Notes under the pieces: generated by a model
Database searches by the model: none
Told to the model about the DNA's origin: nothing
The model's input: only the letters and a program-made list of their open reading frames with translations
Position numbers and translations under genes: made by a program
DNA from: Kappaphycus alvarezii
Taxonomy: Eukaryota > Rhodophyta > Florideophyceae > Gigartinales > Solieriaceae
Reading direction: 5' to 3'
DNA length: 64,000 nucleotides
Assembly: GCA_002205965.3 (NCBI GenBank)
Contig: NADL03000105.1
Span: 226,342 to 290,341 of the forward strand
Shown: in pieces, positions 44,900 through 54,914 of the stretch
How positions within the stretch are numbered: the first letter of the stretch is position 1
Layout: the number at the start of each line of letters is the position of its first letter

Positions 44900-46265
44900 G
44901 AAGATTACAAGCTAGAAGAAAACCTACAAAGCCAGTACAAAATCCAAAAGCACCTTTTGAAAGAAAAGGATTGCTTTTACTAAGACAAGGAAAGATTTTC
45001 GTCCCAGAAGGAAAATTAAAACCCAGGTTATTACATAAATACCATTCCACTCCGAAAAACTGGACATTTGGGAATTTCGAAAGCTATCAATAGAATATCA
45101 CCGAGGTTTTACTGCAAAAAACCTCCGTACAGATGTACTCCGATAGGTTCGTTCTTCTCACTGCTGAAAGAACAAAACTCCTAATCAGAAACCCGCAGGT
45201 CTTCTACAACCTCATGACCCACCGAAAACCAAATAGACGCACATAACAATGGAATTCTTTACACCACTTCCAAAGTCAAAGAAGGGAAACAGTGCCATCC
45301 TAACTGTCGTTGAGAGACTATCAAAGATGATCCAAATTATACCAATTAAGCCAAAAATAGATGCGCCTTCAACTGCCATGCTGTTCAAGGATCATATTTG
45401 CAGAAATCACGGAATTTCGACGAACATCATTTGTGATAGGGATTCTATTTTTATGACCAAATTTTGGAAGAGTCTGTTCAATCTTCTAGGTACCAAAATA
45501 TCCTCTTCTTCAGCCTATCCTCCACAGACGGATGGCCAATCGGAGATAATGAACAGAAAGATCATAGAAATGATTCGATCTTTTGTTAGCTTTGACAAGT
45601 CGGATTGGGACAAATATTTGGTAGACTTCGAAGTTGCTTACAATTCATCTATTAATGCAACTACAACATTATCTCTCTTCTACCTCAATTATGGAATCAG
45701 CCAGAACTGTCCCTTTGGACGTACTCTCAGCAGACAACCCTGCTGCAAACAGTTTTTCAGGAATATGTAAGAATCACTGCAAGAGGTCGAAGAACAAATC
45801 AGTAAATCAAATGAATCAACGGCATCGTATTTTAACAGAACTAGAAAACCTTTTACTTGTAAAGTTGATGATAAAGTATGTTGTCCACAAAAAAACTTAG
45901 ATCTAGAAAATGGTACTAGATTTCGGAAACTGAACCCAAAGTTTTACGGTCCATTTCAAATATCTGAGGATATAAAAAGTAGTTACGTACTGTTTAAATC
46001 TTTCCGAATTGATGATAGACAGGGGAATTCACAATGCTTTCCATGCTAGTCTCTTTAAGCCGTACTTTAGAGATGCTTTTTATCGCCAAATTCCGCCGCC
46101 GTCACATATACAGGTTCAACATGGACATATGAAGTAGAATCGATTTCAGCCTCAACAGACAACACAGAAAAACAAATTATCTCATTAAATGGAAAGGATA
46201 TGCAGATCAAAAGAATTCATGGCTATCAGAAAATGAGCTGCAAAATTGTCACTATATCTTATATA
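44900..46265 (+). pseudogene. Gypsy-C integrase with chromodomain
   Basis: An open stretch 45249-45770 holds the DDE core: MEFFTPLPKSKKGNSAILTV (first D replaced by E in MEF), ICDRDSIFMTKFWKSLFNLL (second D), and AYPPQTDGQSEIMNRKIIEM (third, E). Further on are KFYGPFQI-type sequence and, in an alternative frame at about 46160-46250, YLIKWKGYADQKNSWLSEN, a clear chromodomain signature. Chromodomain plus Ty3 order make this a chromovirus. Confidence 0.78.
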
Positions 46266-46310
46266 CAAATACGAGAATCGGGGCGATTCTTCTTCGTAGG
46301 GGGGGAGTGA

Positions 46311-46824
46311 TGTTGCGATTATGCCCATAAATCACTAAATACCCTGACAGTATCCCTGCAGTAACCTGTACCAATGATTTACACTGTAAGAAGACGTCAG
46401 TGCAGCCTGTGCACTGCACCCTCGCACCAGTGTAAAACATAAGATTATACCTCTTTGTACCAAGCTAATGACATAGAGCCATCGTGGCTATCTTGCGTGG
46501 TTCTCGAAACATTTCGGACCCAAACATCAGCAAATACTTTATGCCTCCTTGCCAATTGGACCAATGGGGCTTTGTCATGATGTTTCTTGCTTTCGGTTAC
46601 ATTGATGGCTGCTACATGAGCCTTCAGAATCATGTAGTTTGATACCTCGGGGGTCGCTTGTTTTAGAATACCATTGAAATCAGTACCGTTTGCTTACAAT
46701 TTATCTCTGCTGGTGTTGAGTACTTCCTCTATATAAACCCTGGTCTGATCTTCCGGCATGTTTACCGGAAGCATCAAGAAACAGTTCAACCATCGATTAA
46801 CTTTTGTGCTCTCAACACCCCACA
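46311..46824 (+). repeat. 3' LTR of Gypsy-C
   Basis: Preceded by a polypurine tract (GGGGGGGAGTGA, about 46299-46310). It begins TGTTGCGATTATGCCC and parallels 31486-31996 over its length. The right edge (CCCCACA) is approximate. Confidence 0.82.
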
Positions 46825-49058
46825 GCTTTAGAATGGATCTAGAGTAGAGAAGTAGGAAAAAGACTCTGGGGAATTCTTTGCTTCCTGCCAAAATACGTTT
46901 CAAAAATAATATATGAAAAACTTCGAAAACCGTGAGAACTGAGAAAAAATGTCTTTCGAATGGAGTACATGTCACGTACACCTTAAATAATGAGTTCTAC
47001 AGTATTGCGCCTATTTTTGACCTTTTCTACTACAAAATGTTGAACATCCAGAAACTTTTTTCAAATATGAAAGTTTCTTTGCATAATTGCCATTATTATA
47101 ACATATCATTCTAATCTGCTCGTCTTTATTACCTTTGTTGTTCAATCATTCGCGTCCATTTCCCCCTCTCTTCCTTTTCAATCGTGGCACGTTGATGATG
47201 GACACATTAGTCCACTTATTTAAATTGTCAGAAAATACCTTTTCTCCAAAAATAGTCCGTGGTATGGTTTTCTCTCAATTGTGTTAATTAGATATATCCG
47301 TGTAATTCAAGAATTTCATAAAGCTCAATGCATCTAGTAGTCTTTCAGTTCTCCCTTAAGTTCCTTGAAGAATTTCAGACTTATTTCGCACCATTTGATT
47401 CAATGTTTTGCTTTTACTTTTTATTTATATGTTCCATCCACCAGCAGCGCAAACTTCCTCATTTTTCGAAGCCTAAATTGATTTTGGTACATGGTGAGAT
47501 TTCAAAAGAGCTCTCAACCATTTAATTGCTTCAGTAAACCATTTCGTCGCTCTTTCCAAGTCCTCATGCTTTCCATATCTCGATAATCCAATATTATGGC
47601 CTGCATCTCATTATTGTTTCCTGGCCTTTATCTATCCATCCATATTCTAGAAATAACGCAAGGTCGCACTACCAGACTTTTTGCAAAAGGCTTAAAGAAG
47701 CTTTTCACTGAACATGGCTTGGAACTATGAACAAATTGATCAACAGGTTCAATTCTCCAAAACTTCCTTGAGCCAAAACCCGTCTCAATATTCGTAATAA
47801 ACATTATCTAAAATCTCAAACACACGAACTTTTGGTTCACTGCTAATCCCCCACAGCAATTTCAATTCCAATTATAAATACATCCTAAACTCGCAAAGTA
47901 TTAAACGACATGTGGGAGCCTGATTTCTTTTTCGTGTGCTCACTAAAATTCGCTGCAGCAGGAATGAATGTCCCGTAAAGGGGACCTGAAATTTCTACAC
48001 ATTGAAGCCATAGGTAAGCACCATCTCTAGGGCCACTACGTTCATGGTGATTACTTCATTTAATTCATTTAATTCAACTATTGTAAGTTGTGATTAACTT
48101 ACGGTCATAGATTTGTAGGCTGAACATGTTTGTGCCCTCACCTCTTCACGAATCTATCATCTTTTCCTCATTTCCGTTTCTTGCGCTGGTTAGATGAAGT
48201 TCCCGGAATTCATTAACTCAGAAGACTGTGGTAACTTTACGGCATTAATATTTAGGGTAGAAAGAACCCCCCCCTACCGCAGCTGAGCACCCAGAGTCAA
48301 AGAGTTGGGGGGAATTGATCTAGCTTTTTGATATGAATGGCTAACGCTGCGCAGTACCAACAAAGTTGTATTCATATCATATTACCGGAGCTGGCGACGC
48401 TACTTCTATTGGAAGTAGATACTGTGGCAGGGTTGGTCCCGCCCCTTTTTCATTTATTCCATCCTTACAGCAACTTTCATCTCATTCTTTCCCTTTTTGG
48501 GCTGGCAACTCACGGGTCAGTATACACTTGAGAAGCCGAATCTTTTCCTATTAGCTATCGAGCGCGAACTATAATCGCTTTAAAACAATTCCACTGTAAC
48601 CTCTTAGCACCATCTAGACTGTTCTCACGAAAACATTGCCGCTTTTAAAATGTTCGACCGGTTACTTATACCCTCTAGCATCCAATTTAATACATCGTCT
48701 ACCTTCATTAATCTACATAAAATCCCTCATGCAACTACCTGTACAGCTCTGGGTATAACTGGAGCTCGATGGCAGATATATGAGAAAAATGGGATCCTTA
48801 CTAAGTTTTTTACCCGTAACATATTCTCTGATGATATATCGCAATGCTTTCATCTTTCTCAGCTTTAATTCCTCTTGAAATTTCTTTTATATATGGTTCT
48901 ATTCATTCAGAATCCTGTCTGTGGCGGGAAATTCCAGTATTGAACGGCTCCGATCCCTGTGATGGGCTCTAAACCTGTACCCACTCGAAAGTATCTCATG
49001 ACAGGGGATCAGCACTGAACACAGTGCAGTGTCTGAATTTTGAGAGATAGTTTTAATT
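46825..49058. other. Region without a recognised gene
   Basis: AT-rich. Several ORFs under 95 codons show no family resemblance. At 48420-48490 a GTGGCAGGGTTGGTCCCGCC and TTTTTCATTTATTCC stretch faintly resembles the U5 part of the Gypsy-D LTR, so a very old LTR scrap is possible. Confidence 0.5.
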
Positions 49059-49538
49059 TGAACATCAATTTCACCCCCGGCCAATAAGTGACGAGCGTGG
49101 ATATGTCACGTAGACGTTTACTTTGAAGAAATATCTTGCAATAGTCACTCCCGCCCATTCAATTCCATGGAGTTCATTTTATGGTAATTTGTATATATAT
49201 TTGAGACTTTCGGGTTAGTCTAAAGTCTATATAATCTGAGTAAACTGCTTTCTCTTGGAGAGATCAAGAAAGTTGGAAGACTATTTCAGGTGCAGACCGA
49301 TGTAGTATACAAGTTAAAAGTTTACGTTTACTAAGAAAAATTTCTCTAACGCTAGTACTTGAGCATAGATGTTAGAAACTGCCCCTTCTATACTGCCTTG
49401 TAGCCTCCCGGACCCCGTCCTTTTTCATCTCTTTTCGTCCTTACAGCTATATTTCAGTAGCAGTCGTATCGTTTGAAACGCCTCCAACTTTAAAAATTGG
49501 CTCTTACAATATCATCCTTGGTAGATTTATCTCTATCT
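49059..49538 (+). repeat. Solo LTR of the Gypsy-D family, diverged
   Basis: Aligns along its length with the LTR at 59877-60363: ATCAATTTCACCCCCGGCC, TTTACTTTGAAGAAATATC, GTCTATATAATCTGAGTAAA, CTGCCCCTTCTATAC, and GGTAGATTTATCTCTATC at the end. No internal region follows. It lacks the acidic ORF, so it is of the ordinary U3 type. Much older than the copy at 59877. Confidence 0.75.
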
Positions 49539-49653
49539 CTCTATTTTAGGTGGCCACCAGAATGCTGCACAGCATCCACTCTCGTGAAATAACTCAGACA
49601 CCAAACCAATTCAGCTACTTCCGTGTCCTTACCTATGGAAAAATTATGAAAAT

Positions 49654-50290
49654 TCATTGCAAAACGGGAAATTTTGGGTGTTTTAATGGTTGAAAAATAA
49701 GGTCAGCTGTAATCCCGGATAACATAGGTAGACACGGAACGTTGGTGATGGGCCTGTTTGATTTGGGGACTGAAGGGGCAAGCTCTGAGTGGGGGCGAAT
49801 TCCGTCATAGAAGGTGAACAAGAGGTTGCGTAGGGACCGATTCAACCACCGAGTGGCAGTTTTCGAGGCCTTGACATTTGGTAGAGAAAGAGATAGAATT
49901 GATGCCACGACGTGCCCAACTCAGTATCCCCGCCTCACTGCGGCCTCATGCACATGGACGAGCCGCTGCAGGTCTGACACAAGGAGTTGAACGTGTGTGT
50001 GCAAGGCTATAAGGTGGGTCCGGGGAGAACGGAGCTGCTTTTCTAACTCCCCCTCCAAAGCGAAATTAACCTTTCTCAGAGGTAGAGCAACGAGTGTCCA
50101 GATTGCTTGAAGTTTTGAAGCACCTCAGACCAGAGCTCGAGCGCTTCTGCAAAAGGCTGCATGCGGTGTGCAGAGCACTCAGGGTCATTGTTTCAGTCTT
50201 CGAGGCCATCAAGATCACCGTACCACTCGTAATCTTCACCATTGCTGTAGTCTCCAAGCTCCGACATCCTTGAGTAGGTACCACTCACCC
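49654..50290 (-). pseudogene. Remnant of a DDE transposon 3' part with its end
   Basis: The minus strand at 49908-49654 reads TATRWLNRSLRNLLFTFYDG, then GITADLIFQPLKHPKFPVLQ. The last 16 codons coincide with the transposon-end motif at 49668-49715 (GGGAAATTTTGGGTG, TTTTAATGGTTGAAAAATAA, GGTCAGCTGTAATCCC). A further minus-strand stretch (50284-50066) may belong to it. It is a truncated relative of the element at 50680, or a different family with similar ends. Confidence 0.45.
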
Positions 50291-50451
50291 TTGGGTCGTA
50301 AAACAGTGCCCCCAACTAAGCGATTGGAATTACTACAGTAATGTACGCCAATCTTCGGGGCACCGATCCTGTACGCAAGTAATGCACCTGAGACCCCCTT
50401 TTTACCAAATATCCTTACAGTACTGGGGAAACTGGGGGATTAATTTACTGT

Positions 50452-50480
50452 GGTAGATATGTGGGTTGGTACCTAGTAAA
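50452..50480 (+). repeat. Repeat shared in inverse with 14335-14357
   Basis: GGGGGATTAATTTACTGTGG followed by TA matches, in reverse, TACCACAGTAAATTAACCCCCC near 14335. Probably another terminal inverted repeat scrap. Confidence 0.5.
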
Positions 50481-50679
50481 TTTGTACCGAAGCGTAGTTA
50501 CCGTATATTGGCCAAGCCAATTTTGAAACCGTACAATGCATCGAAAATTGTAGTGGCACTCCAATCTGCACACTGGTTACCGTAAATAGATTGGGCAATT
50601 GTAATTACACATCTCATGATTGAGGCTTCTGCGCACTTATCAAATTTGGCTAATGGAATTCTGCACCCATTGCATTTAA

Positions 50680-50826
50680 GGGGAACGTTCGGGTGATTTA
50701 CTCTTGGAAGATATATGCGATCTATCCCATGGTTTTCCAGACAACCAAAATCGAATCATAAAGGGTATACCGACCCAGTAATGGGGAAGGAACTACGCTC
50801 CCTAAAATGCTACCTTCAGGCCAGCC
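50680..50826 (+). repeat. Left terminal inverted repeat of the transposon
   Basis: Shares with the right end, in order, TTTACTCTTGGAAG, GATCTATCCCATGG, TTTTCCAGACAACC, AATCGA, AAGGGTATACCGAC, AGTAATGGGGAAGGAACTAC and TGCTACCTTCAGGCCAGCC. Confidence 0.85.
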
Positions 50827-50899
50827 ATCAAGCAGGCCACATAGGACATTTATGCATTTAAGTGAACCGCAAAAAAGGATTGGGCCAGCATAATAGAGC

Positions 50900-52146
50900 A
50901 CGGGCAAAATGAACCCGATAGATAATGCAAGCTTTCATTCTTCATTAACACATCCACTCTCCTGGCCACCTGCTTCGCATCATAGTACTCTCGGTTCCAC
51001 GCAAGGATACGCTGAAAATCATCGCTAAGTTGCCCCTCTTCCCAGCGACCGTTATAATTTAGAGACATTTCAGTCCAAATCAAAGCTTTCCTTGCAAACT
51101 GGATACCGTTTTTATCCCGCTGCTGGTTGACGTTGCACACGGCTGTGGCATCCAACCATAGAAAAAAACTTTTCCCCGGATTAGACAACTTGCCACTTCC
51201 CTCAGACCATTGTCTTGAACGAATACACATGCTTGTACTCTTCCCACCTGCAGCGCCACGCGTATTCGACCTTTTGTATAATAAAAGAACCAGAAGGCTG
51301 AATCAAATGCGTCGCGTTCGGGGGGAGCCTCTTTAAAATAGTCAGAATCTTTGAAAGACAGAGCTGGGTCTCATCGTCGACGACAAGACCAGAGCAATTA
51401 TCTTACAAATAAAACACGTTGCTGCCAATTTGGAAGATCTTTAATTTCTCTTCGCTCAGAAAGCCATTCCTTAAAACCCTGCCCATCCATCCACCCCTTA
51501 TACCCACTCTGGTAGCAAATTCCGGGGACATCATCAAATACTCCCTGAACGGGGTATGAGTGATTCCGTTTTTTAAAGATGAGCATGGGAACTTCAATTT
51601 GAGCGTTCGCTCCACCTTTTACCCGAAACATCATTGTAATCGGCTCACCACCTGAAATGAAATCAGCATACTTCACATCATTGTCCCTCTTGAAACCGAG
51701 GGTCTTACCGTTGTCCACATTAAATACAAAGTGTGATTCATCTTCGTTTTCGATGCGATTTTCATCAAACACTTTCGCATCAAAACACTGTTTCAGTTCA
51801 CCTAAATGAAATAAATATTAGCCCCGTAGATATAACCGACCAGATCTTCCATGCATTAAAATAACCCAAAAATTCCCCTAAATGAAAAGAAACTGTTTGC
51901 TCGATATACCGCGTCTTCTCAGGACTAGTAAGTAACTCTCCCGTCTGGGCACGTAGAACAAATCGATTTGTCTCCATGAAGTTCTGTACCAATCTCAATG
52001 AAATTTTCCGCATTATGGGTAATCCATTTTCAACAGTGATTGAGTGAAAAGGACTACCTGTCTCCGATTGCTCAACAATTCTCCTAGCATGAAGTTGAAG
52101 TACAGTGGCCGAGAATTTCACGCCACATTTTCGGGGCCTTTCGAAC
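50900..52146 (-). pseudogene. DDE_1-type transposase, C-terminal two thirds
   Basis: Reading downwards: ERPRKCGVKFSATVLQLHAR, ISLRLVQNFMETNRFVLRAQ, then a 76-bp insert. Next come DESHFVFNVDNGKTLGFK (first acidic residues), GGEPITMMFRVKGGANAQIE, GWMDGQGFKEWLSERREI, VLFVRDNCSGL (second catalytic D in DN), a frame change, then LKRLPPNATHLIQP (the DDE_1 hallmark) and AWRCRWEEYK, and a C-terminal helix-rich tail (EGQLSDDFQRILAWNREYYD) to about 50940. The phrases point to the pogo/jerky-like superfamily, which cuts and pastes DNA at TA. Three breaks: Ty3-A at 52146, the small insert at 51801-51886 and a frameshift near 51370. Confidence 0.8.
51801..51886 (-). repeat. 76-bp insert with a transposon-end sequence inside the transposase gene
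   Basis: The 10-mer CCTAAATGAA occurs at 51801-51810 and 51877-51886. Deleting one copy and the sequence between restores the protein phrase SFHLGELKQCFD. The inserted bases contain, in reverse, GGGGAATTTTTGGGTTATTT then TAATGCATGGAAGATCTGG, the same end motif as at 14261. Confidence 0.75.
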
Positions 52147-52585
52147 TGTAACAATGTCTCTGTTACACCACTGTGTAATAGAGACTTGTTCGCTGTCGCT
52201 ATTGCAGTTCTCTATTACATAGTGGTGTAACAGGGAAACTGTATCGTCTTGAATGATTTTAGTCAAATGAAAACATTGAAGGAAAAATTTGATTTTCCTT
52301 CATGACGTGGAGCCCCACGTCATCGTTTTTATTTACGTATTTATATTCTAGATAGTACAATTTTATAGTTACAACTCTACTTTCTAGTAAGTTCTACTAA
52401 GCTAACAGAGTATAGAATTTCTAGAGTAGAGTTACCGTACTGTCTATAAAAGGGGGGGCTCATCTGGATTTTTGTGGGAATCCAGGTACACTCTATAGAC
52501 CCTTTGCCCCCAACTTTATGAAACCCATTACCACCGCCTCTACTGTTCCTCTAGCAGCGCCCCGGCTACCTCCCTCTCTTTTTCA
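52147..52585 (+). repeat. 5' LTR of Ty3-A
   Basis: 439 bp, TGTAACAATGTC to TTTTTCA. It lost about 10 bp of the second palindrome relative to the 3' LTR (TTCCTTCATGACG against TTCCTTCAATGTTTTCATTT). A TATAAAAGGGGGGGCTC promoter-like motif lies at about 52445. Confidence 0.92.
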
Positions 52586-52586
52586 C

Positions 52587-52600
52587 TGGTAGCATCGCTT
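52587..52600 (+). other. Primer binding site of Ty3-A
   Basis: TGGTAGCATCGCTT starts one base after the LTR end. Ty3-B has TGGTACCATCGCAC at the same place. The TGGTA start fits the 3' CCA end of a tRNA primer, perhaps initiator Met-type. Confidence 0.6.
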
Positions 52601-52738
52601 TCGCCGGTTCCGCTGCTTTTTCGCTTTCGTCTTGCTCTAGTTCGAGGTTTTCTTACACCTTTATTTTTTTTGGGTTGTGGAATTTTTGGAAAAATTTTGC
52701 TGACATGTTTACTGTAAGCAATATCATATACTGCATTT

Positions 52739-52790
52739 ATGGGCTGGAGTGCCAAGTACAGGAGAGTATCTGTGGGCTGGAGTGCCAGGA
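52739..52790 (+). repeat. Duplicated leader motif of Ty3-A
   Basis: TGGGCTGGAGTGCCAAG and TGTGGGCTGGAGTGCCAG lie 33 bp apart in the untranslated leader, matching the pair in Ty3-B. Confidence 0.7.
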
Positions 52791-53440
52791 ACTCTAAACC
52801 CCATTTGTTCCACGCAGGCCGCGGTTACTAATTGGAGAACTAGGTAACCGGGAACTTGGGGGTGCAGCCTAGTCTGCGGTCTCTAAGTTATTCTGTTCAG
52901 GTAGCGTGCAGGCCTCACAAGCTGCGTGATTCTTTTCAGAATGCTTAGACTGGACAATTAGGCTTACCTAAGTTGCCTTAGTAAAGCCGTACTTCTGACC
53001 AAGTCCCTATTTGAGGGTCCCCTCACAGTATTCCTATACAATCCTATTGCACTCGTTGGCTGTTAGCTAGGTGCACCGACTGGGTCACGGGTTCAGGTAA
53101 CGCTTCATAGGGTTGACTTGGACTGGACTTGGACTAAGGGGTACGTGCGCAGAAAGGGTATTCTTTGGTTATTCGCTAGCTTAGAGTCGGCTTGAGAGGC
53201 TTTCCTATAGGCTAAGGACACCGATCGCGGTCTACATAGTGGACTGGTGAGGATGTTCCGAACGGATTGCTGAGTCACACCGGAGTGTAGGTGTGATCAA
53301 AGCTGCCGGTGAGTCACTCTCTCCGCGGGTAGGGAGCTAACCCGTCGTCCAGGGGCGAATCCCTTGCAGATTTCAACTTCAAGTGCTTGTATTCAAGTTC
53401 AGGTGTTGTTGTAAGGCTTTAAGTGATAGGTTTGTTGAAC

Positions 53441-54240
53441 ATGTCTTTCTTCAAACCAAATAAGCCTCTGTTGATCGATGTGACTCGAGATGCGTTAATG
53501 GTTCGGTCATGGTTGCATTCAGTCGAAAAGTACCTGAGACTTGTTCAGGTAGGCCATGAAGAAGTCATCAGTGCAGAATGCTATCGACTTAGCTTCGAAA
53601 TTCATGACCGGAACTGCTGCAAACTGTTGGAATACAGTTGTGTCCTAGAATGCTGTTCCGCCTACATGGGAAGCTTTCAAACTCCTGGTTGAGGCAGAGT
53701 TTGTCCCCCAGGACAGTGTCATTCGAGCTCGCGACAAACTTACCAAGATCCGCCAGAAAACGAGTGTGGCAGCGTACCTCTCGGAGTTCAGGAACTTGGT
53801 TATCAATATTCCCGGTATCAGTGAGTCGGAAAAATTGGCACGGTTCTGTGAAGGTCTCAAACCCCACATTCTGTTGGAGGTTCGTAAAGGAAACCCATCC
53901 AAGTTTGAAGCTGCGACTACCATTGCTCTCAACGTTGACGGAGCATTTATAGTGCAGGTTTCTTCACTGGCAGAGGTTCATTTCACGCCAATCGAAATGC
54001 CTCAGGTCCTATGCCGATGGAGATCGGAAACCTTGAACGTAAAAACGATGGGCAGCGTCAGAAAGACTTTATGGAGAACCAATGCTTTAAGTGCCATAAG
54101 GTGGGATGTAGACCTTGGAAACACAGAAAAGGAAACGAGAATAAAGGTAACAGGGTTAGTCCTCGCATAGCGGCGAATAATACACAGGCAGGACACAGTA
54201 ATGATTTGAATGGCTTTGACTCGGGAAACTATTTGGTCCA
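53441..54240 (+). pseudogene. Ty3-A gag
   Basis: Starts MSFFKPNKPLLIDVTRD, then MVRSWLHSVEKYLRLVQVGH, a frame change after about 50 codons, and EAFKLLVEAEFVPQDSVIRA, RDKLTKIRQKTSVAAYLSEF, NLVINIPGISESEKLARFCE and GLKPHILLEVRKGNPSKFEA, a normal capsid region. A half zinc knuckle (CFKCHKVGCRPWKHRK, about 54080-54125) lacks the final Cys spacing. Two or three frameshifts in all. Confidence 0.8.
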
Positions 54241-54314
54241 CCAGACTTGGTGAACACTCAGGTGAGACCAGTATTGAGTGTGAAAAAGATGTCCAATGAG
54301 CAGAGTGAACTGTT

Positions 54315-54914
54315 GTGGACATCACCGGAGCGAAATTCTCAGAGGACAGGGAAAAGTCGAGAATCTCCGAAGCCGAGTCTAATGGAATCACGTTTATTCA
54401 TGATGACAGCATCCCCACTGATGGACCTATACCAGTGGAGCCTTTGGTAGTACTTGAAGGTAGACTGAACGGAATAGCAGTCAAAGTACTAAAGGGCGAT
54501 GGATGCAATACAAACGTGATTTCAACCGAGTTCCTGAAGCGAAATAGGAACTTGTTTGAGATTCGGCGTGAACGAGTCATTGTTTGCCATTCACAGGAGG
54601 GAGTTACTGAGGAAGTATCTGAGATCATTTCCTACGGAACCATTAAGTTAGGCGAACATACATATACTTCTAGTTGGGCAGTGTCCCAAACCAGGTATGA
54701 TGTTCTGTTGGGAATGCCGTGGCATGTTACCCACAATCCACGTGTCGACTATCGGAAACGAATTGTAATGGTGATATATGCTTCCATTCCAGTGATTGAT
54801 TCCGATGAAGAAAACCGTATTGATGTGTCCAATTTGGGATTGAAGAAATTCAGACGAATGCTGAGGCATGGGGTGACTTCGAAGTATTTAAGTTACTTGA
54901 AGTTCACAGTATGA
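54315..54914 (+). pseudogene. Ty3-A protease region
   Basis: A 199-codon open stretch. Key phrases are LVVLEGRLNGIAVKVLKG, DGCNTNVISTEFL, TYTSSWAVSQTRYDVLLGMP and RVDYRKRIVMV. The active-site triad expected as D-(S/T)-G reads G-D-G, compared with D-D-G in Ty3-B. Otherwise the fold landmarks are kept. It stops at 54914, four bases after the next frame starts. Confidence 0.72.

Larger units (their letters stand above)
31486..46824 (+). mobile_element. Ty3 chromovirus Gypsy-C, invaded by LINE-B (and Ty3-B)
   Basis: Two direct repeats of about 510 bp in the same orientation (31486-31996 and 46311-46824) match throughout, from TGTTGCGATTATGCCC to CAACA.CCC.CA. The gag-pol of a Ty3 element with a chromodomain (41870-46260) ends at a G-rich polypurine tract right before the second repeat. 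The 5' leader of that element is missing at 41850 but would follow the first repeat, and the space between is filled by LINE-B. A matching pair of flanking sequences, ATCTTTCTTCGGCTAA (about 32208) and TTCTTTCTTCGGCCAA (about 41851), could be LINE-B's diverged target duplication. No target duplication was found outside the two LTRs (GCCGC vs GCTTT), so two independent insertions remain possible. Confidence 0.6.

Noticed and set aside
52084..52266. Small minus-strand ORF at the Ty3-A LTR edge (and its twin at 57882-58070)
   Set aside because: It exists in both LTRs because of the palindrome, and crosses element boundaries.
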